Assembly: GCF_001050235.1 (NCBI RefSeq)
Contig: NZ_DF967972.1
Coordinates: 2,865,901 to 2,929,900 of the forward strand
Direction: 5' to 3'
Source of the DNA: Longilinea arvoryzae
GTDB taxonomy: Bacteria > Chloroflexota > Anaerolineae > Anaerolineales > Anaerolineaceae
DNA: 64,000 nucleotides
Below are positions 55,480-64,000 of this stretch, piece by piece. Each line of letters opens with the position of its first letter. The first letter of the stretch is position 1. A program made the position numbers and the translations under genes. The notes beneath the pieces were generated by a model that was given only the letters and a program-made list of their open reading frames with translations, did not search any database and was not told the origin of the DNA.

Positions 55480-56097
55480 TTAGAGTGTTTTTGCGATGAC
55501 TTCCAGCGCCAATCGAATGGCTCGAAGGCTGGTTTCGTAACTCATCGACGCAAACGGCGCCGGCGCCAGGGCAACCTGTTCGGGCAGCGCCGGCAGGTGG
55601 ATGAAACCGAGCGGAATCGGGATTTCCTGGCGGGCAACGGAATGCCGGCCCATGTAGAAGACCTGGTTGCAAAGGAATGCCCCCGCGCTCAGAGACAGTT
55701 CGGCCGGGATGCCGGCGGCCAGAATGGCCGCGTAGATTTCCCGCACCGGCAGGCTGGAAAAATAAGCCGCCGGGCCGTCCTGGAGAATGGGCAAATCTTG
55801 GATTTGTTCGCCCAGGTTATCCGGAATCCGGTAATCCATCAGGTTGATGGCAATGCGTTCGATCGAAATCGATGTCCGCCGGTCCGCTTCGCCCAGGCAA
55901 AGGACGGCATCCGGGTGGTAATCGGCGATTGCCGCGAGCAAAGCCTCGGGTCCATGGATACGGTCGACTGGCAGGATCTGAGAAACGACCCGGCATTCGC
56001 TCATCCTCTCACCGTTTACCGCCGATGCGACCTGCTGGGATGGATTGACGGCACTGCCGCCGAAGGGTTCGAACCCGGTTACCAGGATGGTTTTCAA
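55480..56097 (-). CDS. pcp: Pyroglutamyl-peptidase I
   Basis: Cysteine peptidase of 205 aa that removes N-terminal pyroglutamate from peptides. The catalytic triad is Glu in LCLGEADRR, Cys in AGAFLCNQVFY and His in FIHLPALPEQ. N-terminal VTGFEPFGG is classic. It agrees with a peptide-using lifestyle. Confidence 0.94.
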   Translation of the reverse strand: MKTILVTGFEPFGGSAVNPSQQVASAVNGERMSECRVVSQILPVDRIHGPEALLAAIADYHPDAVLCLGEADRRTSISIERIAINLMDYRIPDNLGEQIQDLPILQDGPAAYFSSLPVREIYAAILAAGIPAELSLSAGAFLCNQVFYMGRHSVARQEIPIPLGFIHLPALPEQVALAPAPFASMSYETSLRAIRLALEVIAKTL

Positions 56098-56176
56098 GGA
56101 TGGTTCCTCCTCCGCAATTATAACGCCAACGCGACCGACGCCGGCGTTTGCTATTCCAACCAGCGCCTAAAACCGC

Positions 56177-56182
56177 TATAAT
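56177..56182 (+). promoter_or_regulatory. -10 box TATAAT before the PAS gene
   Basis: A perfect TATAAT 29 nt before the ATG, with no clear -35. It probably drives the PAS protein and the cyclophilin gene. Confidence 0.5.
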
Positions 56183-56211
56183 TTGGACATACTACCAAAC
56201 AAGGAGCTTCC

Positions 56212-56556
56212 ATGACCTATCCTGCCTGGATCGAAGGCTTCCCGGGTTCGATCACCGTTTGTGACCGGGAAGGCATCGTTCTGTTCATGAATGCCCAGGC
56301 GCAAAGCGTTTTTGCCGCCGAGGGCGGCGCCGCGTTAATCGGTTCGAACCTGCTCGACTGCCATCCCCAGGCAGCGCGCAGCAAACTGGTCGAGATGATG
56401 AAAAACCAGCAGGCCAATGTCTATACCATCGAAAAGAAAGGTCAGAAGAAGCTGATCTACCAGACGCCCTGGTATGATAACGGCCAGTACGCCGGTTTTG
56501 TCGAATTGTCGCTCGTAATCCCATCCGAAATGCCCCATTTTATCCGCCAAGGCTGA
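56212..56556 (+). CDS. Small PAS-domain protein
   Basis: A 114-aa single PAS domain. [36 protein letters not shown] and the final strand [12 protein letters not shown] fit the fold. No output domain. AAGGAG precedes the ATG. It starts a short operon with cyclophilin 14 nt downstream. It might be a sensor or a protein-interaction module. Confidence 0.87.
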   Translation: MTYPAWIEGFPGSITVCDREGIVLFMNAQAQSVFAAEGGAALIGSNLLDCHPQAARSKLVEMMKNQQANVYTIEKKGQKKLIYQTPWYDNGQYAGFVELSLVIPSEMPHFIRQG

Positions 56557-56570
56557 AAGGAATAAACGCA

Positions 56571-57062
56571 ATGGCTTCAAAACAATGGAAAAACCCGCCA
56601 GAAATGGCCATCGATACAACCAAGAATTATCGGGTATCGATGACAACCAACCGCGGCATCATTACCCTGGACCTGTATCCCAAACACGCGCCTAAAACCG
56701 TGAATAATTTTGTTTTCCTGGTCCGTGAAGGTTTCTACGACGGCGTGAGTTTCCATCGCGTCATCGCCAACTTCGTCATCCAGGGTGGAGACCCCACCGG
56801 CACCGGAATGGGCGGCCCGGGCTATCGCTTCGAAGACGAGGTGAAGAACAACCCACTCAAGCATGAAACCGGCGTCATCTCCATGGCTAATGCCGGCCCA
56901 AACACCAATGGCAGCCAGTTCTTCATCACCCATTCGCCGCAGCCGCATTTAGACGGCAAACATACCGTTTTCGGTAAGGTAACCTCCGGAATGGATGTGG
57001 TCAATGCCATTCGCCAGGGGGATGTGATGCAGACGGTGACGGTCGAAGAGATCGAGGCCTGA
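56571..57062 (+). CDS. Cyclophilin-type peptidyl-prolyl isomerase
   Basis: A 163-aa cyclophilin. Seen: [55 protein letters not shown] and [12 protein letters not shown], with active-site Arg, Phe, Gln and His. No signal peptide, so cytosolic. A strong terminator follows. Confidence 0.95.
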   Translation: MASKQWKNPPEMAIDTTKNYRVSMTTNRGIITLDLYPKHAPKTVNNFVFLVREGFYDGVSFHRVIANFVIQGGDPTGTGMGGPGYRFEDEVKNNPLKHETGVISMANAGPNTNGSQFFITHSPQPHLDGKHTVFGKVTSGMDVVNAIRQGDVMQTVTVEEIEA

Positions 57063-57068
57063 TGTTCA

Positions 57069-57105
57069 AAACGCCGCTTCGGAATTTCGGAGCGGCGTTT
57101 TTATT
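57069..57105 (+). terminator. Terminator of the PAS-cyclophilin operon
   Basis: AAAACGCCGC with GCGGCGTTTT, including an internal TTCGG element, then Ts. Confidence 0.9.
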
Positions 57106-57199
57106 ACTTTCTAGAAAACATCCTATAATAAATAAATATCGTTAGCTTTGATTTTTGGGTACAGCCTGGTCAGGGGGAAAATCAAGAAAGGATGGCTCC

Positions 57200-58204
57200 A
57201 TGCGGATTCTAATTCTTGGCGGCACGGTATTCCTGGGCAGGGCGCTCGTGGATGTTGCCCTCGAGCAGGGACATGAGATCACCCTTTTCAACCGCGGGCG
57301 AACCAACCCGAATCTCTTTCCCGGGATCGAGAAACGGTACGGCACCCGGGATGGCGATCTGGTTGAGCTGGAGGGCGGGCATTGGGATGCCGTTCTGGAT
57401 ACCAGCGGTTATGTACCTGCGGTCGTGCGCAAATCCGCCCATCTGCTCGCCCGTCAGACGGACCATTACGTTTTCATCTCCACGCTTTCCGTTTATGCCG
57501 ATGTTTCCGAACCGGATATCGATGAGAACGCGCCCGTGGCGCGTTTGGCCGATGAAAGCGTCTCGGAAGTCAACGGCGATACCTACGGCCCATTAAAGGC
57601 AGCCTGTGAACGCGAGGTCATTGAATCCATGCTGGACCGGGCTTTGATCGTCCGGCCGGGTTTGATCGTCGGTCCATACGACCAGAGCGATCGTTTCACG
57701 TATTGGGCGCACCGGTTGGCTCGCGGCGGTGAGATTTTGGCGCCCGGCCGCCCAGACCGGGAGATTCAATACATCGATGTCCGCGATCTGGCCGAGTGGC
57801 TGGTACGCATGGTCGAAAACCAGGTCACCGGCGTGTTCAATGCCGTCGGACCCGCGGTCCCCTTAACGATGAAACAGTTACTCGAAGCCGGCCGGAAAGC
57901 CCTGAACAAACACTCGGTACTCACCTGGGTCGAGGATGAATTTTTACTCAAGAAGCATGTCGATCCCTGGATCGATCTGCCGTTGTGGCTCCCGGATTCC
58001 GACCATGAATCCAACGGGCTGTTCCGGATCAACGCTCGCAAGGCCTGGAACGCAGGTCTGGTCTTTCGCCCCGTCGAAGAAACCTTCAAGGCCACCAGTG
58101 ATTGGGATGCCGGCCGCCCGGGCAACCACGACTGGAAAGCCGGCCTGTCCATCGACCGTGAAAATGACATTCTGCGATCCTGGCACCTTACGCAGCAAAC
58201 GTGA
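57200..58204 (+). CDS. NAD-dependent epimerase/dehydratase family protein
   Basis: A 334-aa extended short-chain dehydrogenase. The Rossmann motif is LGGTVFLGRALVDVAL; the active-site Ser region is FISTLSVYAD. The usual YxxxK appears as YGPLKAACE. RPGLIVGPYD and IQYIDVRDLAEWLV are typical of the atypical SDR group that includes the chloroplast CSP41-like proteins. AAAGGA precedes ATG 57200. The substrate is probably a nucleotide sugar, but not certain. Confidence 0.88.
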   Translation: MRILILGGTVFLGRALVDVALEQGHEITLFNRGRTNPNLFPGIEKRYGTRDGDLVELEGGHWDAVLDTSGYVPAVVRKSAHLLARQTDHYVFISTLSVYADVSEPDIDENAPVARLADESVSEVNGDTYGPLKAACEREVIESMLDRALIVRPGLIVGPYDQSDRFTYWAHRLARGGEILAPGRPDREIQYIDVRDLAEWLVRMVENQVTGVFNAVGPAVPLTMKQLLEAGRKALNKHSVLTWVEDEFLLKKHVDPWIDLPLWLPDSDHESNGLFRINARKAWNAGLVFRPVEETFKATSDWDAGRPGNHDWKAGLSIDRENDILRSWHLTQQT

Positions 58205-58209
58205 TCGTC

Positions 58210-58245
58210 AAAAGCGCCCCTGGATCCAGGGGCGCTTTTGATTTT
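58210..58245 (+). terminator. Terminator of the epimerase gene
   Basis: A fully self-complementary 30-nt sequence (AAAAGCGCCCCTGGA plus its reverse complement) followed by GATTTTT. The outer A/T runs also suit the minus-strand gene beside it. Confidence 0.9.
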
Positions 58246-58256
58246 TCGAGCATGAA

Positions 58257-58490
58257 TTATTGAGCAGGCGGCAAAGGCGAAGATGGCGGCACGTCAAGCG
58301 GTTCTTCCGGCACCACCAACAGCATCACAAAATAGGCCAGGATGGTCGCCGGGAATGGAAAGGTAATAATGGCCACCACCACGCGAATAATCGTGGGATC
58401 GATATCCAGGAATTTTCCCAACCCACCACACACACCACCGATCATCCGGTCGGTTCGCGATCGATATAAACGTTTTTGTTCTGACATCAT
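58257..58490 (-). CDS. PspC domain protein
   Basis: A 77-aa protein. The PspC motif is LYRSRTDRMIGGVCGGLGKFLDID, then one hydrophobic helix and a Pro-rich tail. AAGGAG precedes two tandem ATGs (58490 and 58487). PspC proteins sense or counter membrane stress. It is divergent from a putative sensor-domain gene, 124 nt away. Confidence 0.9.
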   Translation of the reverse strand: MMSEQKRLYRSRTDRMIGGVCGGLGKFLDIDPTIIRVVVAIITFPFPATILAYFVMLLVVPEEPLDVPPSSPLPPAQ

Positions 58491-58614
58491 TTTTTCTCCT
58501 TCTTGATCTGGCATATTCAGTATACGCAAAGCCCTGGAAAATGTTGCGCGGATGTCGCGCAACTATCTTCGGGATTTCGCGTATATGATGTAGATTTCCA
58601 TGATGAGGTTTACC

Positions 58615-59319
58615 ATGAATGACTTCGATGATTTTATCAAGAACTATTTTGGGGTGATCGTCCGCCCACAGACATACCTGAATATGCTTTACTTGTTCCT
58701 CAGCTTCCCGCTTGGAATTTTCTACTTCGTCTTCCTGGTCACCGGACTAAGCCTGGGTTTTCCTTTGATCATTCTCTGGGTTGGCATCTTGATTTTGGCG
58801 GCTGTTTTTGCGGCCTCCTGGGGGCTGACGGCTTTCGAACGCGGGCTGGCGATTTCCATCCTGCACGTAAGAATTCCGCCTATGGCCAGACCCACGCAGC
58901 CTTCGGCCGGTTTCTGGCAGCGAATCAGGGAATACCTGACCAATCCGGTCACCTGGAAAGGAATGCTGTATCTATTTTGCAGATTCCCCCTGGGAATCAT
59001 CAACTTCACCCTGGCCGTAACGTTTCTTGCGATCATACTTGGGTGTGTTGCCGCTCCTTTTACTTACTCCATAGCCACTTATGACTTCGGATTTATGGTT
59101 GTCAATTCCCTCTCGGATGCGCTGCTGGTCATGATTTTGGGTTTGGTTCTGGCGCCGGCAGGGTTGCACCTGCTCAACTTTGTGACGCGCATTCAGGGCG
59201 AGTTCGCGCGGGTGATGTTGGGACAGGCCAGTTTTGAAGAGAATTCGCCGGCCGCGCCGGCTGCTTCCCAGACCGTGGACCAACCAGCCGCGCCGGAGAA
59301 TGGGCCTACACAATCGTAG
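58615..59319 (+). CDS. Putative sensor-domain membrane protein with an internal repeat
   Basis: A 234-aa protein with four or five helices. It resembles the membrane sensor domain (PF13796-like) found in front of histidine kinases in actinobacteria, but without a kinase. Two halves are related: YLNMLYLFLSFPLGIFYF and WKGMLYLFCRFPLGIINF. I take the ATG at 58615 because GATGAGG lies 6 nt before it. The acidic, Ala/Pro-rich tail is soluble. Confidence 0.82.
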   Translation: MNDFDDFIKNYFGVIVRPQTYLNMLYLFLSFPLGIFYFVFLVTGLSLGFPLIILWVGILILAAVFAASWGLTAFERGLAISILHVRIPPMARPTQPSAGFWQRIREYLTNPVTWKGMLYLFCRFPLGIINFTLAVTFLAIILGCVAAPFTYSIATYDFGFMVVNSLSDALLVMILGLVLAPAGLHLLNFVTRIQGEFARVMLGQASFEENSPAAPAASQTVDQPAAPENGPTQS

Positions 59320-59347
59320 CGCATCCCGCCAAACGCAATGTTAACTC

Positions 59348-59387
59348 AACAGCCTCTGCATTTTCCATCGCAGAGGCTGTTCTTTTT
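59348..59387 (+). terminator. Terminator of the sensor-domain gene
   Basis: AACAGCCTCTGC with GCAGAGGCTGTT, then CTTTTTGTT. Confidence 0.92.
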
Positions 59388-59459
59388 GTTATCCATGCTA
59401 TACTGGACATAATTCATAAACTAAACCTCATATCGATGCCCATGGATGGAGATCCGATC

Positions 59460-60107
59460 ATGACCACCAGCACTCATTTACCGATCGATCATAGCGATGT
59501 GCCGATTCGACTCTTTACGTCTGATTTCCTGGAGTTCTTCACCCACATCAGCCCAATCACGGTTCTGGTAATCTGGCTCCCGGTCGGATTATATTTTCTG
59601 GTGAAAGCAATTCTGAACTTACCCAACGGCGCCTCAGCCGTTTATATCCCGCTGCTCTTTCTTCTGGGACTCTTCCTGTGGACCTTCTCCGAATATACGC
59701 TGCACCGTTTTGTGTTTCATTACCGGCCAAAGAATGCGTTTCAGGAAAGGATCGTTTTCCTGTTTCACGGCATCCATCATGCCCAGCCGCAATGCAAGAC
59801 CCGGCTGGTCATGCCGCCCATTGTCAGCATCCCTTTGGCGGCTTCGTTTTATGGACTCTTCGTGCTGATCTTCTCGGTCATCCTGGGTCTGCCACACTGG
59901 GTGGCGCCAATTTTTTCAGGATTCATTCTGGGTTATCTGGCTTACGATATGACGCACTACGCCACGCATCATTTTGGGATGCGATCCGGATATCTTAAGT
60001 TCCTGAAGCGTTATCATATGCAGCATCATTACAAGACTCCCGACCAACGCTTTGGAGTGACCTCTCCGATCTGGGATTCGGTTTTCAAAACGCGCCCAAA
60101 CGACTAA
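59460..60107 (+). CDS. Fatty-acid hydroxylase / sterol desaturase superfamily protein
   Basis: A 215-aa di-iron membrane enzyme. The eight-His pattern is visible: HRFVFH, HGIHH, THYATHH and HMQHH, between three or four helices. It resembles fatty-acid 2-hydroxylase (Scs7/FAH1) without a cytochrome b5 domain. It would hydroxylate a membrane lipid with O2, so the cell meets oxygen at times. ATG 59460 follows GGAG. Confidence 0.9.
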   Translation: MTTSTHLPIDHSDVPIRLFTSDFLEFFTHISPITVLVIWLPVGLYFLVKAILNLPNGASAVYIPLLFLLGLFLWTFSEYTLHRFVFHYRPKNAFQERIVFLFHGIHHAQPQCKTRLVMPPIVSIPLAASFYGLFVLIFSVILGLPHWVAPIFSGFILGYLAYDMTHYATHHFGMRSGYLKFLKRYHMQHHYKTPDQRFGVTSPIWDSVFKTRPND

Positions 60108-60142
60108 AATGGAATCCATATTTTTTTAATGAGGAGCCGTCT

Positions 60143-60439
60143 GTGAAATACTTCCTGGGAGAAATTCATTATCTTGTTCCGAATGAACAGTTGGATCAAT
60201 TCGTCAGCCTGCACCGCGCCTTCCTGCAGACCGGGTACGATCAAGACATTCTGCTCATTTCCGGGCCCAAGGTCCCCCGCACCGGCGCCTACCTGGTCGC
60301 GCGCAGCGAAAGCCTGGACGACCTGCTGGCGTTCTTCGCGAATGACCCTTACCAGCTCAATCACCTGGCAAGCTATACCTTTCAGGAATTCAACCCGGTA
60401 AAATTCCACCCCTGCATTCAGGATTGGATCCAATCCTGA
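60143..60439 (+). CDS. YciI-like protein
   Basis: A 98-aa YCII-related domain (dimeric alpha-beta barrel). The conserved His is in FVSLHRAFLQTG, and Asp in FANDPYQLNHL. GTG start at 60143 behind GAGGAG. 35 nt after the hydroxylase gene, so perhaps co-transcribed. Function unknown. Confidence 0.85.
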   Translation: MKYFLGEIHYLVPNEQLDQFVSLHRAFLQTGYDQDILLISGPKVPRTGAYLVARSESLDDLLAFFANDPYQLNHLASYTFQEFNPVKFHPCIQDWIQS

Positions 60440-60462
60440 TCTGTTCGTCGGTGACATCCCTG

Positions 60463-61581
60463 CTATGATAAGAAATTTAGCCTGACCAGGTCGTTGGAGA
60501 TCTGGTCAGCGCCATTTTCGCCATCCCGCGTTACACCCGAAATTTCCAGCAGCTCGCCGATGCGCCGCTGCCAGGCGCCGTTTTCGAATTGGGCCTGTTC
60601 GATCTCGAAACCCGGAATATGGGCGCGGATGAATTCCGTCAGCGGAGGCGATTCCCGGAAATCCTGGCGGGAGACATAAGCAAACGGGACGCCCGCCCAG
60701 TAGACTTCAGCGATCGTGCTGTAGCCAACCTTACCCAGAACCGCGTCGCTGGCCGCCACCAGATCCGGGTGAAAATAAGCATGCTCGTGGGGAAGCAGTA
60801 TTAAATTAGCGGTGCGTTGCTCCGCATCCGAGCCGCCTGGAACGACGAAGGTGATCTTCGGGTAGGCCGATTTCAGCGCGTCCACATCCAGGCGGTCGGG
60901 AATGCCACCCATGGTGATCAGCACGGCTTTTTGGTCGAGCCCGATACCCAGCCGTTTACGCGTCTCGGCGCGGCCGGCGCGCGGTTTGCGGCTGACCGGC
61001 CGGGTTACAAGATCCGCGGGTGAGGACTCGCAGAAAGGCTGCGTGCGAACGTGCCGGCTGGCGCTTTGAAACACCGCCGCCAGGTAATCGATAAAGGGCT
61101 GAAATGGACGCCTGTATGCAGGATAACCTGCGTAGATCCAATCCCAGGTAAAATTTTCGATCAAAACTGAAGGCAGGCCGGCCTTTTTGGCCACCGCCAG
61201 CCCCAACGGTGCGATATCACAAAGCACCAGTTTGCAGCCGGAGGATCGAACGCCGTCCACCAACGCCTGAAGCTGCGCCTCTGAAAATGGCAGAAATTTT
61301 CCCAATTCGCGCAGCGTGGCGTCCACATCCTCCCGCAGGGCTGATTTTTGCACCAATCCGATGTCGCAGCGCATCGAATGATAAGTCCAGTTCGAATTTG
61401 AAATATTCCGGAAGAACCATTCGGGTACGGTCGTAAAGAGATGAAAATGGACATCGGGACGCAGGGTTTGGATCGCTTCGATCACGGCTGAAGCGCGCGC
61501 CGCATGTCCAAAGCCGTGCGGGGAGATAAAATAGGCGATCGAAATTTGGCTTTCTCTGCTCAAAGAATGGATCGGTTTCAA
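60463..61581 (-). CDS. GT-B fold glycosyltransferase-like protein
   Basis: A 372-aa protein. The N-terminal Gly-rich turn ISPHGFGHAARASAVIEAI and the C-terminal donor-site region VLGKVGYSTIAEVYWAGVPFAYV are those of MurG/UGT-like GT-B enzymes and of the N half of arabinokinases. It starts with TTG (61581) behind AGGA. It is divergent from a membrane protein gene with overlapping promoter elements near 61597-61606. The substrate is unknown. Confidence 0.83.
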   Translation of the reverse strand: MKPIHSLSRESQISIAYFISPHGFGHAARASAVIEAIQTLRPDVHFHLFTTVPEWFFRNISNSNWTYHSMRCDIGLVQKSALREDVDATLRELGKFLPFSEAQLQALVDGVRSSGCKLVLCDIAPLGLAVAKKAGLPSVLIENFTWDWIYAGYPAYRRPFQPFIDYLAAVFQSASRHVRTQPFCESSPADLVTRPVSRKPRAGRAETRKRLGIGLDQKAVLITMGGIPDRLDVDALKSAYPKITFVVPGGSDAEQRTANLILLPHEHAYFHPDLVAASDAVLGKVGYSTIAEVYWAGVPFAYVSRQDFRESPPLTEFIRAHIPGFEIEQAQFENGAWQRRIGELLEISGVTRDGENGADQISNDLVRLNFLS

Positions 61582-61597
61582 AAGAAAAGTCCTGCTA

Positions 61598-61606
61598 TGC
61601 TAAAAT
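61598..61606 (+). promoter_or_regulatory. Extended -10 of the membrane protein gene
   Basis: TGC-TAAAAT. It covers an ATG at 61605, so translation must start further down. A minus-strand -10-like TAGCAT overlaps it, so the two divergent promoters may compete. Confidence 0.5.
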
Positions 61607-61628
61607 GATGGCGATAGGAGTTGATAAG

Positions 61629-62765
61629 ATGATTGCCAAGCGACCTCATATCCGGAGCAGCGTTCGCCGGCCGGACTCTGAACAATTGATCCTGCTTTCA
61701 CTGGTCAGTTTTGCATCGACCGTAATTATAACCCGCCTGTTTCTCGAATTGACCGGTTACCCCCAGCTCGGAAACAGCGAACTCCACATTGCGCATGTAC
61801 TGTGGGGCGGATTGCTTTTGTTCATTGCCGCGCTCCTGCCTTTGATTTTTCTAAACCAATGGGTCTTCACACTCACGGCCATTTTCGGCGGTGTCGGAGT
61901 AGGGCTGTTCATCGACGAGGTCGGGAAATTCATCACCCAGACCAATAATTATTTCTATCCGCCCGCTGCGCCCATCATCTATGGCTTCTTTCTGCTGACG
62001 GTTCTGGTGTATTTTCAAATTCGCAGGAACCCCAGGACCACTTCACCTCGCGTGCGCATGTATTACGCTTTGCATACCATGGCCGAGGTCCTGGATAATG
62101 ACCTGGACGCGAACGAGGAAAGGACCCTGACAACGGACCTGACCTGGGTGGCGCAGCAGGTGCAGGATCCTCAACTGGCCCAGATGGCCCGTGCCATCCT
62201 GGAATATATCCAAAGCGATCAAACCGTGGTGGTCGATCGCCAGCCGACGGTTTTCGAACGTGTCAAATACACGGTTCTAAAATTTCTGGATGGTCTCTTT
62301 ACAAAAAGAATAACCAGGATTGTACTGGTTGTCATGCTTGGGATCATGAGCCTTGCCGCAATCGTCGAGGTTGTTTATCTCCTTGTCTTCCGCTTTGGCT
62401 TGAATATCCATATACCCATCCCGCTGTTTCTGACACTTGGAGAATATTCGGCCCAATTTCATATCCGCTGGTTCCTGTATCGAGTGGCATTGCAGGCCGC
62501 AATAGGGATTCTCAGCCTGATCGGTCTGGTTTTGATCTTCCGGGGAGATGAAAAACACGGGCTCTTCTGGGCCCAGGTCAGCCTGATCATCAGCCTGACG
62601 GGGCTGAATCTGATCGTTTTCTATATCGATCAATTCTCCGCAGTGATCAACACATTTTATCAGTTCGCGATTGTGCTGCTCATTTCTTCCTACCGACGCC
62701 GCTTTCTGGTAAACCAGTCGAAGGATCGTCCTTTGATATCTCTGGAAAAATCACATCCGGATTGA
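61629..62765 (+). CDS. Polytopic membrane protein of unknown function
   Basis: A 378-aa protein with a basic N terminus and about eight hydrophobic helices in two blocks (residues 22-135 and 220-365). A soluble middle part (LHTMAEVLDNDLDANEERTL) lies between them. ATG 61629 is chosen for its GGAG site and because the first ATG lies in the -10 box. No family recognised. Its last 86 nt overlap the 3' end of the YigZ gene on the other strand. Confidence 0.78.
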   Translation: MIAKRPHIRSSVRRPDSEQLILLSLVSFASTVIITRLFLELTGYPQLGNSELHIAHVLWGGLLLFIAALLPLIFLNQWVFTLTAIFGGVGVGLFIDEVGKFITQTNNYFYPPAAPIIYGFFLLTVLVYFQIRRNPRTTSPRVRMYYALHTMAEVLDNDLDANEERTLTTDLTWVAQQVQDPQLAQMARAILEYIQSDQTVVVDRQPTVFERVKYTVLKFLDGLFTKRITRIVLVVMLGIMSLAAIVEVVYLLVFRFGLNIHIPIPLFLTLGEYSAQFHIRWFLYRVALQAAIGILSLIGLVLIFRGDEKHGLFWAQVSLIISLTGLNLIVFYIDQFSAVINTFYQFAIVLLISSYRRRFLVNQSKDRPLISLEKSHPD

Positions 62766-63378
62766 CCTCGAGGATCTCGGTTGGAATGCCGCCGCGGCAG
62801 AAATCGCGGAGGTCGCTTTGAAATTCTGTCACGCGATCCGTCATGAAGCGAGCGGTCATCCAGATGTTGGCCTGAAAATCCTCGTCCAGAATGACCCCCT
62901 CGTAGTCTTTGACCAGGCGGCGAATTCCTCCGAGCTGGGAATATTCCAATTCGAACATCAAGGTCGTCGTCGATACTTTTTGCGCCCTGGGCAGAACCTC
63001 CAACGCTTTCTGAGTCGCCTCGGTGTACGCCCTGACCAACCCGCCCGTACCCAATTTGGTGCCCCCAAAATAACGCACAACCACCCCGACGATGTCGCCC
63101 AGCCCCGAGCCTGTCAGGACGGTCAGGACCGGGCGACCTGCCGTACCGGAAGGTTCACCGTCGTCCGTGCAATGGGTGATCACATTCTGACCATGTCCAA
63201 CGATGAATGCCGGTACGTGGTGGGTTGCGTCCGGATAATCGCTCTTTATCCGGCTGATGAACGCGCGCGCTTCATCAACGGATGGCGCCGCCGATACGCA
63301 GGCAATGAACCTGGAATTGACGACCTGAATTTCAACCCGGACTTCGCCTGCCGGAACCATTCGCCTTTTTTCTGCCAA
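62680..63378 (-). CDS. YigZ/IMPACT family protein
   Basis: A 232-aa UPF0029 protein. The IMPACT core motifs are THHVPAFIVG, CTDDGEPSGTAGRPVL and VVVRYFGGTKLGTGGLVRAY, and a C-terminal EF-G V-like domain follows. Eukaryotic IMPACT modulates Gcn2; the bacterial role is unclear. The C-terminal 28 residues lie over the end of the membrane protein gene. Confidence 0.92.
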   Translation of the reverse strand: MAEKRRMVPAGEVRVEIQVVNSRFIACVSAAPSVDEARAFISRIKSDYPDATHHVPAFIVGHGQNVITHCTDDGEPSGTAGRPVLTVLTGSGLGDIVGVVVRYFGGTKLGTGGLVRAYTEATQKALEVLPRAQKVSTTTLMFELEYSQLGGIRRLVKDYEGVILDEDFQANIWMTARFMTDRVTEFQSDLRDFCRGGIPTEILEVNPDVIFPEISKDDPSTGLPESGVGRKK

Positions 63379-63515
63379 ACCAGCCTCTCCGAAAAACCAA
63401 TCCTTGACGGATTCGGTATTGGATTAAATAAGTTACACCAAAAATCATTATAATGTAGCTTACGATTTTCAAATGAATTGTCAGGATATCGACGATTGAA
63501 TAATTGGAGCCAATT

Positions 63516-64000
63516 ATGGATTTACCGGTTGATCTCTTCCGCCCCGATTTTCAGCATGGTCCGATTCCTTACTTTTACCGGTCGACATCGGATCTCGAAA
63601 AGGGACTGAGGCATTTCATTCACCGCGGTATGGAACATCGCCAAAAAATCCTTTGCCTTCCGCCGCAAGCTGAGCTCCAGGCGCAATTCGATTCGCCTTT
63701 GCTGATCCGATCCATGGAAAATCTAGGGCTGACCGATCATCAGTTTGAATGGATACCCGACTCTGTCGAATGGGCAACCACCGGGCCATTCGATGCCGGA
63801 GTGTTGAAGGAATGGTTTCTGAGCCAACAGACTACCGCCGTCGCGAATGGGTATGCCGGTATTCGGGTCTGGCTCGACTTGACCCGGACGCTTTGCACTC
63901 AAACACAGATCGAACCCCTTCTGAATTGGCTCGAGACGTTCTCATCTCAACCGATTGCAGATGTACCGCTCTATTGTGCCTATGCTGACAACCAGATACC
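63516..64000 (+). CDS. MEDS-like sensory domain protein, cut by the window edge
   Basis: An open frame from ATG 63516 to the edge (161 codons). GGAG lies 7 nt upstream. GPIPYFYRSTSDLEKGLRHFIHRGMEH, KILCLPPQA and GYAGIRVWLDLTR follow the layout of the MEDS (DcmR-type) sensory domain, often found before histidine kinases or anti-sigma-like regulators. What follows is outside the window. Confidence 0.65.
   Translation, partial: MDLPVDLFRPDFQHGPIPYFYRSTSDLEKGLRHFIHRGMEHRQKILCLPPQAELQAQFDSPLLIRSMENLGLTDHQFEWIPDSVEWATTGPFDAGVLKEWFLSQQTTAVANGYAGIRVWLDLTRTLCTQTQIEPLLNWLETFSSQPIADVPLYCAYADNQI

Overview
The window reads like a chromosomal segment of a Chloroflexota bacterium, most likely class Anaerolineae. 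This is inference from gene families and style: a sigma-70 gene next to a TPR protein full of short PDW(L/M)K motifs, several branched-chain amino-acid importers, a K+-independent membrane pyrophosphatase, a three-gene acyl-CoA carboxylase, and a few apparently leaderless genes. Genes lie on both strands in short operons separated by clear intrinsic terminators. There is no phage, plasmid or CRISPR array. The only mobile element is one IS3-family insertion sequence.

Layout. 1-5.7 kb: a partial unknown gene, a patatin lipase, a carboxylesterase, an SH3 lipoprotein-like protein, a P1-family self-processing peptidase and DegV. 5.7-7.0 kb: a 1275-bp IS3-family element sitting in the apex of the terminator that separates degV from the next operon. 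7.0-11.7 kb: Fe-alcohol dehydrogenase with an LsrG-like monooxygenase, a pseudouridine synthase and hppA. 12-17.5 kb: the sigma factor, the large TPR/PDWLK protein and ndk. 17.9-23.2 kb: a complete Liv importer plus a TlpA-like thioredoxin. 23.3 kb: tRNA-Asp followed by a duplicated terminator. 23.6-26.1 kb: hydantoinase and phosphomannose isomerase. 26.4-30.8 kb: a polar amino-acid importer with a large PEPCK/HprK-like P-loop protein. 30.8-31.4 kb: a strong promoter, a long structured RNA resembling the glmS ribozyme core, and a 46-residue acidic peptide ending in Gly-Gly. 31.4-37.0 kb (minus strand): a second full Liv importer, preceded by a candidate 6S-like RNA gene. 37.3-41 kb: BCCP, biotin carboxylase and carboxyltransferase. 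41-45.6 kb: GH3 beta-glucosidase, a copper-type membrane protein with an HMA chaperone, and a receiver-domain protein. 45.7-47.5 kb: an ABC-F ATPase behind a leader-peptide attenuator. 47.6-64 kb: mostly housekeeping and unlinked genes (dus, fructosamine kinase, DUF362 ferredoxin, recD2, PfkB kinase, pcp, cyclophilin, epimerase, PspC, fatty-acid hydroxylase, GT-B protein, YigZ) and a MEDS-like protein cut by the right edge.

How it fits together. Three amino-acid import systems, a hydantoinase, pyroglutamyl peptidase, a P1 peptidase and an acyl-CoA carboxylase suggest a heterotroph living on peptides and amino acids, with sugars as a second source (GH3, ManA, PfkB). The items most worth a second look are regulatory RNAs: the glmS-like element that controls no glmS gene, the candidate 6S-like RNA, the ABC-F attenuator with a six-codon leader peptide, and the hairpins that sit between the binding-protein gene and the permease gene in all three importers.
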